DNA of 64,000 nt from Uranotaenia lowii (Eukaryota > Arthropoda > Insecta > Diptera > Culicidae), in the NCBI RefSeq assembly GCF_029784155.1, contig NC_073693.1, positions 148,926,843-148,990,842 of the forward strand, in the 5' to 3' direction. A program made the position numbers and the translations under genes. Shown here one piece after another: positions 1 to 10,503 of this stretch (its first letter is position 1; each line of letters begins with the position of its first letter). The notes beneath the pieces were generated by a model. That model was given only the letters and a program-made list of their open reading frames with translations. It searched no databases and was not told the DNA's origin.

Positions 1-405
1 GTTAGGCAAAAATGTATGGGTGCCCCTCTCTCTCTCACCCCTCCCTCATTATTTTTCCCCAATTGAAGATGAAAAGGGCTTCAAATCATCTTGGGAACAT
101 TTCGTTCACCCAAATACCGCCGAAATCCAAATTTGATTCCCCTCGCTTGATCAATTATAGAGTAGGGTAAAGGACCCTAAGACAACGGCTTAAGGAAGCT
201 TTTTTCATTATTTCAATAGAATCGCCTTCCACGTTGTTTTAAAACTGATGTTTAGTAATTAAACTATATTTCTAATACTGTTTTATGAAACTATGAAGGA
301 AATAGATCAATCCATTACGTACTTTTTAGTAAATTTATGATTTATTTTCCTCATTCAAGTTCCTTCATTGTCGTACCAGGTTCCTAATTCCGTCGTACAA
401 GGAGA
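1..405. other. No feature recognised
   Basis: AT-rich sequence without a convincing reading frame, repeat end or RNA signature. Nothing can be supported here. Confidence 0.5.
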
Positions 406-887
406 CCGAAATTGTCTCAATTTATTCCACCCTCTTCAGAAATACATTTAAAATTTTGTGGTTGCGGTTCATGCAATTGGCATTAGCTTACATCGAACGG
501 ATCAACCGCACAGGATAACAGCAGAGTTTCTTTCAAGTAACCAGTCGCAATAAGCCATGAAACTAAGATTGCTTTATTGTAAACAGGTCTACCATTGCTT
601 GGTTAATGCATCTGCAGGCAGCAAAATATACCTTCTATTCAATTATACCGAAATTGTCTCAAACTTTTCCTCCCTCATGAGGTATAGATTTGAAATTTTG
701 CGGTTGCGGTTCATGCAAATGCTATTTATTTACTTCGCACGGATCAACCGCGCAGAATAACGGCAAAGTTCGAATGAGCTCTAAGTCGCAATAAAATGGT
801 CTTGCCAAGAAATCTCAAGGTAGCGTTATTGTGTCTAGGTACCATTGCTTGGCTAAGGCAATTGCAGGCAGCACAATATTAGACCTC
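406..887 (+). repeat. Two-unit tandem repeat, ~242 bp period
   Basis: The block starting CCGAAATTGTCTCAA near 406 recurs near 648. The two copies share, in the same order, GGTTGCGGTTCATGCAA, CGGATCAACCGC, a GTCGCAATAA tract, and ACCATTGCTTGG followed by TGCAGGCAGCA. The copies are clearly diverged, so the duplication is old. The short frame across unit 2 (557-760) has no family resemblance and is probably fortuitous. Confidence 0.75.
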
Positions 888-1367
888 GCAAATTGAATCC
901 ACCCTGCAAATGTATTTTCTACTAACACACTCTCCAACGGACAGGGCTGCCATGATCCAGGATTTGTCTGTAAGACAAAATTTCATAACATTCATACAGA
1001 CATTTAACACAAATTACAATGCACAAATTTACTCAGAAACTACCTATATTTAAAGAACATCAACACTTTTAATAGAACTATATGTTTTTCTACGTAATGA
1101 GACTGAATAGTAAGACATTTGAGGAGAGGCAGAATCACATTTGCGTTTTGTCAACATGTGTATTCTTATACATGTGGGAACCCTGGCGAAGGATATCGAA
1201 ACAAAGCAACGCCACGTTGATGCGTGTAATGCGCATTAGACTGGTTCAGCTCATCTATTCGAGTTTTTTTACGAGCGATAAAACTTTTCGACTTTTTCAT
1301 TCAAACTGTAATATGTCAAAAATGACAAAACATCTTTTGTTGAAAATTCACTGGGAATTTATAAAAT
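888..1367. other. No feature recognised
   Basis: AT-rich unique-looking sequence. A 96-codon open stretch (1082-1372) has no recognisable motif or coding-like codon use. Confidence 0.4.
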
Positions 1368-2962
1368 ACTAGCTGATCCCGTACGAACTTCGTTTCGCTT
1401 TAAATCATTGGTACGTCAAAATGAGTTTAGAAAATGAACTCGAAACATTCTTTCGACAATTTTGGGGAAAAAATTCAACAGTGTTTAAAGTCGCTACTAT
1501 TACTATTACTTGAAATTCAAATTGAACGGTTGATTGGCTTTTTATTAAAATTTATGTGAGAGTGTTTTCCTCTCGATCGGTTGCAAAATCTAGACATTAT
1601 GGCAGACACATGTACTATTTGTTTATGTGCACGACTCTGCTTGACCTTCACACTTAAATTGGTATCAATTAACTGCCTCCAACAAAATTTTTGCACAAAA
1701 CACTGAACTTTAAATGAAACCCTCTTTTTCTGTCCCATGGCCCAAAATTCGATGATTGGAACCAATTTTACGTTCCTCAAAACTCACTTGTGCCATTTTT
1801 TCTTTTCAAATTATATGTTAAATAACGTCAGGATCACGACAATATCGCGAAAACAGTGAGCAACTAACATGGACGGCCTTTATTTACCACGATTCAAAAC
1901 TTGACACCTGAAATCAATTATCTTTTCTGTTAAATTCCCATGTGTCAATTTTCATTACAATTCTATGCTATTCTATCTCTATCTCTATATCTATTCTATT
2001 CTATCAAGAGAATATCGTAAAAACAGTGAACAGATAATAACCCCTTTTGCCGACTCCTGAGTCAAGATTTGTAACCTGAAAGCAAAAGAGCATCCCTCAA
2101 AACCCCTATGAGGAAATTTGCATCTCAATCCAATGTAGAATAACGTCAAAATCGCAAAAACATTAAAGTTGGGTATGGACGACTCCTTCAGCCGACTTCT
2201 GATCCGCAATTCGAAACTTGAAATCGATTGCTCGTCCCTCAAAACACTCGTGTGCTAATTTTCATCACAATACGATCTATAATAACGCCAATATCGCAAA
2301 AACATTAATCAGGGGATATGGACGACCCCTTTGGCCGATCCCTGACCCTAAATTCGATAACTGTAATCGATTGGTCGTCTCTCAAAACACTCATGTGCAA
2401 AATTTCATAACAATCCAATGTAAAATAAATCCAATATTCAAAAAACATTTTCCAGTGGATATGGACGACCCCTTTGGCCGATCCCTAACCCTAAATTTGA
2501 TAACTTCAATCGACTGCTCGTCTTCCAAAACACTCATGTGGAAATTTTCATCACAATCCGATGTAAAATAAAGCCAATATCGCAAAAACATTAATCAGTG
2601 GATATGGACGACCCCTTTGGCCGACCCCTGACCCTAAATTTGATAACTGTAATCGATTGTTCGTCTCTCAAAACATTCATGTGCAAATTTTCATCACAAT
2701 CCGACGGAAAATAACGTCAATAACGCGAAAACAATATTTGTCTTGTATGGACGACCCCCTTCGGAAGGGGTCATCCAAAAATCTATAACATTTTCCATCA
2801 TTCCTGGTCCTAATGAGCATCCATGCCAAATTTCAGATCTCTAGCTCTTAAGACGGCTGAGTCTATAGAGGACAAACAAACAAACAAACAAACAAACAAA
2901 CAAACAAACAAACAAACAAACAAACATACAGATAATTGCTTTTTATATAAATAATATAGATG
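1368..2962 (+). mobile_element. Helentron/HINE-like non-autonomous element
   Basis: Seen: a head ACTAGCTGATCCCG followed by a small potential hairpin (CGAA..TTCG), a tandem array of 143-bp units, an (ACAA)n microsatellite at about 2872-2927, and a TTTATATAAATAATATAG end. The same architecture (AGCTGACCCGG head, tandem array, tetranucleotide microsatellite, AT-rich tail) recurs at 51208-55797 in the other orientation, and heads alone occur at 23694, 41244 and 48455. Known: HINE/DINE-1-type Helitron derivatives combine a terminal hairpin, central tandem repeats of about 150 bp and a microsatellite. The class assignment is inference; an RTE- or SINE-like origin is not excluded. No Rep/helicase coding sequence is present. 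Confidence 0.55.
2030..2800 (+). repeat. Tandem array, 143-bp unit
   Basis: The phrase TATGGACGACCCC recurs at about 2173, 2316, 2459, 2602 and 2745, a spacing of 143 bases each time. A decayed unit lies near 2030 and a further relative near 1869. Units share CTCAAAACACTCATGTGCAAA and AACGTCAATATCGCAAAAACA-like segments. The last unit runs into the GAGTCTATAGAGGACAAACAAAC tail of the host element. Confidence 0.85.
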
Positions 2963-5266
2963 AAGCAAACATGAGTCAAGTTTTAAAACTAATATGGTAG
3001 GAATCAGCATAAAAAAGGGGTTCGATTTTGTTTTATTTTGAACGACTTTATGTACAAAAAATCATATCGTCCGATTTTTTTTATCCAAACTTGTATTGAG
3101 TTCCAAACCAGAGACTCGTGAACTCTTATTTCAAAGTTTAAATTATCCATTCATCTAAATTCTCTTGTCATTTTGAACTTCAACGGGCGTTTTTAGCATC
3201 GATTTTCCATGCATCGTCAAAATTCAATAGAAATCGAGGTTATCGGTCCAGGAATTGATTTTTTTTCCTCGAGTAGTTGTTGATTCCCATTTAGAGAATT
3301 TCTGAAAACTGGAGAAGTTTAAGTTTTAGTTTTCAAGGATCTCTCAGTGAACATTCTGTAGAGCAAAGCGTTTGGTCTTATGTAAGATATTGCAGTTTGA
3401 ATGAAAGAAATTAAAAAAGTCTAATTTTCATATAATTGATGTATCTAATGTTTCAAATACTTGAGAGAGGTTAAGTGTCATCAGATAATCGAACCAAAAA
3501 TAATCAAATTTTAAAATATAAAATTATGAAGAAACAATGTCATTGGAGCTGAACGTTAGAAATGTGTAAAGTTGGAGATATTCTTGCGTGCACTCAAACG
3601 TCTATTAAATTATGCACGGTACTGGTAGTAAATAAATTGTAAAACACCAACCACTTAGCTAAAAAAGCCATCAATTATATGTTCATTTAAAACCATGCAT
3701 TATAAGCAATGCTGAATACATTCACGTAATTTATTAATATAAAAAAAACTTTTTGCACTTATCTCCCAGCGCATCTAATTCCTAGCTTCAAAATTACTTT
3801 ATTGTGTTGTGACTACTTAGAAATCAATTATGTTCATTCTCTATGAGTCCGACTGTGGTCAGCAAAAAATAGTAAAAATGAACCGGTCTAATTCCAATTC
3901 TTGCAAAACGGTTTCCTATTCCTGTCGCAAAATTACGACGAATTATGGGGCCCGATCGATTCGATTTCAATCGAATATTGACAAATTTATATAGTTCAGA
4001 TTAGTTTGAAATCATTTTTCTTATTTTATTTCAACACTTTTCTGTTGAATTCAATGGTTTTGATTGTTATATGCATTGACAGGAAGCGTTAAAACAAAGA
4101 AACACGTTGGGGGGATCACTAAGTTCGTCTTTCAATATGGCGGAGTGTGCCAATAATTAATTTCACTTCGAGATTTCAAAATCAAATATCTCAAAAAATA
4201 GTTTTAAAAGTGACAAATTTGTGATAGAAAATAAATTCCCAGGCGTAAGTTTATCATGTGAAGTAGTATATTATAGAGGAAAGTGATTTTTCGGCTCTAA
4301 AACATGCATTCATGAATTAAGACGAATAAGAGGGATACGACGGAGGAGGGTACACCTACCCTATTGCAAAAAATTGTATGGGTTCCTAAAACTTGTCTTT
4401 TTTATTTTTTTTTTTCATTTTAGTCATTCAATCTTTTAATTCTTGATAACTGCTTTTTTTTGTTCATTTGTGTGTTTGAGTTTTTACTTATTTAAACTTG
4501 TATGTCAATTTTTTTTTCTTTAGTGCGTTTGGTGTTTTTTTTCAATATTATTTCTGATTTGTTATTGTTCTACAAGTGGCAACTAGCGTAAAGAAAATAA
4601 ATTATGATGAATTATCGGCACAGAGTGATTTTTTCATTAACTTTTTTAATATGATTTTCTAGTTTAATTTTTTTTTGTGATATAATTCAGTTTGTTGGTT
4701 TTTAAACATTGAATTTTGAATAATTTGAAAACCATTCCTTAAACATTCCGTAATATTAACATTCACAACAAAAAGGTTTTGAAAATCTATTTACGTAATG
4801 TTAAGAAATTCAACGAGTTCAACTAAAAATGTTGACATGTTTTTCGATTGACCGATGCCTCAAATTGAAACGCAATTTCGAAAGGATTTTCATAATTCGT
4901 TTCATCGTTGGTTGTCAAAAATAAAGCTTCTTTCGCAAGTCTAGCGCAGGGAAGCAAATCGCTCAGGTCTAATAATGATAACTGCTTTATCACTTGTGTA
5001 ACACTTAGCGATAAATATGAGAATGCGATGACTTCTCTCTCATCCCTTTCCAATGCCGATCAAGATAATTCGTCCGAAATAATTTACTCTCGGTCAGCTC
5101 TTCTTCTGAGAATATTCTCCGACAAAACTGGAAGCGATCGAAAGAACAAACGCACAGAGAGTGCTTTTTCTAGCTATTTATGTTCATTCTGACTCTCCGC
5201 GCCCTCAACTCCATGTAAAATAGTGAAAAAATTTCTCTCGTTCGGGAGCGAGAAATTATCCTTAAC
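2963..5266. other. No gene recognised
   Basis: AT-rich sequence. Opposed open stretches at 4823-5053 and 4908-5192 overlap on both strands and show no domain or splice context, so neither is called. Several poly(T) runs lie at 4400-4680. Confidence 0.4.
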
Positions 5267-5762
5267 GTTACAAGCAGCGATGCCACACATACCGATTTTC
5301 CGGTATTTATACCGATTTTTGAGCAAAATTTTGACCAAGAATCGGTATATATCGATTACCGATTTTTGGCAAAACATACCGATTTCATACCGATTTTTAA
5401 GATTTTAACTCAAAATTCATTCCACTTCAACATTTCCACTTCAGTTCGGTAGCTGACGTGGCGTAACTTTGATCTGTACAACTTTTAAAGTATTCTGCAA
5501 AGATCTCCACGGCTCACTCTCATAATTCGTTCAGTTTTTCGCGCTGTTTTTTTCTTTGTTCTGTCAAATGATGCACTATTATGATACTTCAAAGCCAATG
5601 GACTAAGCTCAAGGCTGATATTTGAGCTTCGTCGACTGCCAATAGAAGTTCCTTAAGGTCAATCTCAATTGATGATCGCATTAAAGCTCTTGTCTCGTGA
5701 GATGCTAACTTTCCAAGGAAATACATACACCGTTTGAATATAATCATAATCCTTGTTCAACT

Positions 5763-6858
5763 CGACTTAACTATGAAAACATCTGGGCGGCTCTAAGGCG
5801 ACGAGGGGTCGCAGAGAAACTAGTCCATCTCATCGAAGCACAATACGAGGCATTTTCGTGCAAGGTCTTGCACGACGGTGTCTTGTCCGAACCAATCCCG
5901 GTAACTGCTGGAGGGAGACAAGGATGTATTCTATCACCGCTACTTTTTCTAATCGTAATGGATGAGATTCTGATTGGATCGATTGACTGTGCACCGAACC
6001 GAGGATTGCCGTGGAATCCTTCAACAATGGAGCAACTGAACGAACTTGACCTGGCTGACGATATTGTTTTGCTCGCCCAAACACAACCAGATATGCAGAG
6101 CAAACTCGACGAGCTCACCGAAAGCTCCAAGGCAGCAGGTCTCAAAGTCAATGTCGGAAAGACCAAGTCGATGGAAATCAATACAGAAAATCGTTCCAAT
6201 TTCGTGGTAGCTAAACAACAGGTTGAGACAGTGGAGTGCTTCCAGTATCTTGGTAGCCAGATAACGTCTGATGGTGGTACCAGGAAAGACATCAAAACCT
6301 GGATCAGAAAGGCCCGATTTGCGTTTGCGAGTCTCCGAAACATCCGGCGATCACGCCAGATCTCTCTACGAACAAAAATCCGATTCTTCAACTCAAACGT
6401 CAAATCCGTATTGCTGTACGGGTGCGAAACTTGGTGCACATATGCGGTGACGACGCGAAAACTGCAAGTATTTGTAAACCGCTGCCTCCGGAATATCATC
6501 CGCGCTTGGTGGCCTGGCAACTGGATCTCGAATGAGGAATTACATCGCCGGTGTCATCAAAGGGCGCTAGAATCGAGATTCGGGAACGTAAGTGGAGATG
6601 GATTGGGCACACGCTGCGAAAAGATGAAAACGAGATTTGCAGAGAGGCGCTAGATTGGAATCCAGAAGATCATCGAAGAAGAGGCAGGCCCAGAAACTCG
6701 TGGCTGCGAAGCCTAGCCGCTGAAATCCGAACTGTTGACGAGAATCTTGACTGGGACCAGGTGAAGACGCTGGCTCCGGATCGTCAACAGTGGAGGTCTT
6801 TTACCACGGCCCTATGCACCGGATCGGCGCGGGATCGTTAAGTAAGTAGTAAGTAAGT
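5763..6858 (+). pseudogene. 5'-truncated LINE reverse transcriptase relic
   Basis: The frame opens at 5763 with RLNYENIWAALRRRG, which looks like the tail of the RT fingers/palm motif. It continues through GGRQGCILSPLLFLIVMDEI (5915-5975), the catalytic box LADD in ELDLADDIVLLAQ (6040-6075), the thumb-like KTKSMEINTE and YLGSQIT, and WCTYAVTTRKLQVF. A +1/-1 frameshift lies near 6560-6590. After it, the frame ending at 6841 gives KWRWIGHTLRK and RRGRPRNSW, the usual C-terminus of these LINEs. The stop is followed by a TAAGTAAGTAGTAAGTAAGT tail (6839-6858). A possible short target duplication is CTTGTTCAACTC upstream against GTTGTCAAACTC downstream. LADD replaces the common FADD/YADD. Clade not assigned. 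The insertion lies inside the hAT element at 5275-8246. Confidence 0.9.
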
Positions 6859-7562
6859 TGTCAAACTCTTCGCCAGATGGGGTATGTCGAGATTTGAAGT
6901 GCAATCAGATAGACGGTATGTACTATCATCGGTATAATCTTCAATCCTTCTGCATCTTGTTAACCAAATAAATTATATCATAAGTACCTAAACTACAGAG
7001 ATCGCAGAATTAAAGACCACGCCAGGTAAAATGGGTTTCAGTTATAGTAAAACTATGTGTTTTTTAATCTTTTTCGGAAGAACACTTTCTTTTAGAGCAC
7101 CTCTCTCATTTATTTTCGCATAAAATTCTTGGATTTTCATATGATTAATACATACGTGATTTTTCATAAAATAGAATTAATTTTTTATTGGCTATAAAAA
7201 AAATTTAACTCAACTCAACTCTCTCTACTTTCTAAAATCATTTGTTTTTCTAATCGCTAGAACTCATATCTAATACTAAAAGCTGAATTGGCCAGATTGG
7301 CGAAAATCCATTGATAAAACGAAGACTATCAACTTGGGCCCATATTTATTTCGAACGTCGAAAAGCCATTGGATTTGTAAGTGCTTAAAATAAAAAAATT
7401 AAAGAAATTAAAATTTTGGTACACCTGGTTCTATTATTGCCTTATCGAATTTATCAAATTTACATCTCACTTTAGCCAAACATCAAAGTCTCAAGTTTTT
7501 ATTTAATTTATATGCCAAACCAACGTGTAACCGGAAGGTGCTCGCCATGCCCCTATTTTTCT

Positions 7563-7960
7563 TATCAAACGGTAACTTTTAAAATAAATTTCCATTCAGT
7601 TATGAGTACTGGAAAGAAACACTTATTTCGGATTTTCTGCTGAATTTTCATTTGTGATTTTTGCTTTCGTCAGCAAAAGCAGATAGTTTGAAAATTTAAA
7701 AAAATGTACAAGTCATTACAAACATAAAGTTCTATTAAAATTTCAAAACCGTCATTTTGTGTATCAAACGGTAACTTTTAAAATAAATTTCCATTGAGTT
7801 ATGAGTACTGGAAAGAAACACTTATTTCGGATTTTCTGCTGAATTTTCATTTGTGATTTTTGCTTTCGTCAGCAAAAGCAGATAGTTTGAAAATTTAAAA
7901 AAAATGTACAAGTCATTACAAACATAAAGTTCTGTTAAAATTTCAAAACCGTAATTTTGT
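7563..7960 (+). repeat. Tandem duplication, 199-bp period
   Basis: TATCAAACGGTAACTTTT at 7563 recurs at 7762. The two units are nearly identical through GCTTTCGTCAGCAAAAGCAG and the AAAACCGT(C/A)ATTTTGTGTA end, differing at a few bases and in an A-run. The duplication is recent and lies inside the hAT element. Confidence 0.9.
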
Positions 7961-8470
7961 GTAAACTAGTGTTACCTAGAACTAAGTTACAAAGAAAATG
8001 CAAAAATATATGCTGAAACACATTTAGTCAGCTAGTTTTGAACTAAAAATGAACATTCATAAGAGTTCTTAGACTTGCTGTTTATTGCAAGCTTCTATTT
8101 AAAGAAAAATACGTTAGGAAGTTGAAAATGTAAGCATTTTTGAATATCCAACTCAAATACCGATGTTCATACCGATTTTTAGAATTTTCATACCGATAAA
8201 AGATTTTTTTGGGTTTCAAAATACCGATAGAAATGTGGTATCACTGGTTACAAGTAACAAGAAACGATTAATTTGAATCGGAATGCACAACTTATCGAGA
8301 GCAAAATTGAAGTTGATGAGCGCTAGTTTTGTGTTCTTGCGGAGAAAAATCTCTCTCACAGGTGTTTTGATCGGCAAATTCTATCAGGGGATAAAGATAT
8401 TTGGATTCCCTCTAGCGAGTCGAACAAGCTTTGTCGCCATTTAATTAAATTAAATGATAGTATAATATGG

Positions 8471-10499
8471 CACGGTGTCTCTGATGGAACGATTTTATTT
8501 ATCGAAAATTAGCATCGCTAATTTTTGCACCATTCGAAGGCTGGGACTTTCCCCTTTCATTTGAGCCCAAATTTGAAATAATCCACCGGGGGGTTTAGAA
8601 CATTTTATTTTTTTGAAGATTTTTTAACCTTTTTAAGTTTTTTTAAAGACAAAATCATACTAATCACTGTGGAAATGCTCGTCTTACCTTTAGCGTGAAT
8701 CCAACGTCGTATGTTAATAACATGATTGAATAGTAAATTCCCCTGGCTACAATTTTGTAGAAGACATCAAAGTGATACAAATTGGAAGAAAAGAGTTGGA
8801 ATGTCACAAACAGAGTGATTATTATTTCATTTGAAAAATTTAATAAAACTTCTCACCACTGATTGTACTATGACCAGAAAAATTATTCTACGAGCTTAGT
8901 TATTGTTGGAGAGTGTATAAATGTTCAAAACGGTTTATTGACAATAAAAATTCAATCTTTTTTTCAATCTTTTCCGGAACAAATATGAATTTCTTATTTT
9001 TTTGTCTAATTTTTCAAAAAATCCCAAAGTAAGGGATAAATAAAGTTTATGGTATTTTTTCCCAATGTATTGAAAATTTGAATAAATTTTTAATTTGAAT
9101 TTTAAGCATTTCAAACCACTGCTTTAAATACTTTTCATGACACGATGTTATATTTTGTTTTCATAGAAGTAAAAAAATAACATTTTAGAGGAAAGCCAAA
9201 AATGCAGAAGTCCACAGACAAATGTTTGCAGTGTTCCATAGTATGGGATAAAAACCCATGTTTTTTTTATTTTATCAAGAATATTTGAAAACAAAAAATC
9301 ATCAATTTGAACAAATGCAAAATTTTAAGAAAACGAAATAAAAAAGTTCGCAAAAAATCTGATGACTTCAGATCTGACAACTCAAAGTGAATTGAGAGAA
9401 TTTTTTCCAGATTAAAGTATTACATCAATTCAACCTCTTAAAATTGTTGAAAACAGAGTTGATGTTGAGATTTTGTAATCTTCTTTTTCCTTTTAATAAA
9501 AAAAAATCAATAAAAGACATTTGGTTAAGTTCGTGTACTTTCGAGAAAAATGAACAATTTGGAATTTTTGCTTGAAAACTTAAATTCGATCAAATTTTTA
9601 CATACACGAGTGCCTCCAAAAACACCAATTTATGCAAACAAACATAAACAATGGGTTGAATTTTTTTTTAATTTTATATATGGCACTTTATTTCACTTGT
9701 GATACCCTTGTCTAAGGTTTTACAATCAATCAAAAGTGAAAAGTATGAAAACCTTACGAAATCATCAAACAGGATGAAAGATTTTCAACAAAGATGTTTG
9801 ATTTTGAAATCCAAATGAATTATTTAAAATTTGGGCCGTAATGTAAGAAGTAAATCTAATTTGTTTCCTTATCCCTAATGTTTGTTCAAACTAACTTAGC
9901 TCAAAATATAAATAACTAAATTTTCAAGAGAGGCGGGAGACATTTTTTTCCAGAATAAAACCCTTCAAATGCTTATAATTTCCGATAGTCCTGATCAATT
10001 TCATGTAAAAGATTGATTGTTTATTGTAAATGAAATGTTTTGAACATTTATACACTCTACAATCAATAACTAAGCTCGTAGAATAATTTTTCTGGTCATA
10101 GTACAATCAGTGGTGAGAGGTTTTATTAAATTTTTCAAATGAAATAATAATCACTCTGTTTGTGACATTCCAACTCTTTTCTTTCAATTTGTATCACTTT
10201 GATGTTTTCTACAAAATTGTAGCCAGGAAAATTTCCTATTAAATTATGTTATTAACATATGATGTTGGATTCACACTAAAGGTAAGACGAGCATTTCCAC
10301 AGTGATTAGTATGATTTTGTCTTTGAAAAAACTGTTAAAAAGATTAAAAAATCTTCAAAAAAATAAAATGTTCTAGACCCCCCGGTGGATTATTTCAAAC
10401 TTGGGCTCAAATGAAAGGGGAAAGTCCCAGATTTCGAATGGTGCAAAAATTAGCGATGCTAATTTTCGAAAAATAAAGTTTTCTCCCAGAGACACCGTG
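8471..10499. mobile_element. Foldback element with ~500-bp inverted arms
   Basis: Sequence from CACGGTGTCTCTG (8471) through TTATTGTTGGAGAGTGTATA near 8920 reappears as reverse complement from about 10040 to CAGAGACACCGTG (10499). Matching landmarks include GGAAATGCTCGTCTTACC, GTGATACAAATTG and CAAACAGAGTGATTATTA. The flanking ATGG at 8467-8470 and 10500-10503 is a probable 4-bp target duplication. The ~1-kb spacer has no coding sequence. Arms differ by scattered substitutions and indels, so it is not a new insertion. Superfamily unassigned. Confidence 0.85.
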
Positions 10500-10503
10500 A
10501 TGG

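Larger units (their letters stand above)
5275..8246. mobile_element. hAT-type element with perfect 8-bp TSD
   Basis: Left end CAGCGATGCCACACATACCG and right end CGGTAT...GTGGTATCACTG are imperfect terminal inverted repeats. They are flanked by the identical octamer GTTACAAG at 5267-5274 and 8247-8254. Subterminal ATACCGATTTTT motifs recur at least five times on the left (5290-5400) and four times on the right (8157-8230). CAG-type ends, an 8-bp target duplication and subterminal repeats are diagnostic of the hAT superfamily. No transposase frame remains. The interior holds a LINE relic and a tandem duplication, so the element is non-autonomous and composite. Confidence 0.9.

Noticed and set aside
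2872..2927. (ACAA)n and similar (GACA)n or (CTGT)n runs as independent microsatellites
   Set aside because: They occur at a fixed position near the tails of the AGCTGACC-headed elements and are part of those elements.
4823..5192. Opposed open frames of 76 and 94 residues
   Set aside because: They overlap on opposite strands, have no motif, no splice context and no repeat homology. Chance openness is likely.
5771..6520. 249-residue minus-strand frame
   Set aside because: Antisense shadow of the LINE reverse transcriptase, whose conserved motifs are on the plus strand.
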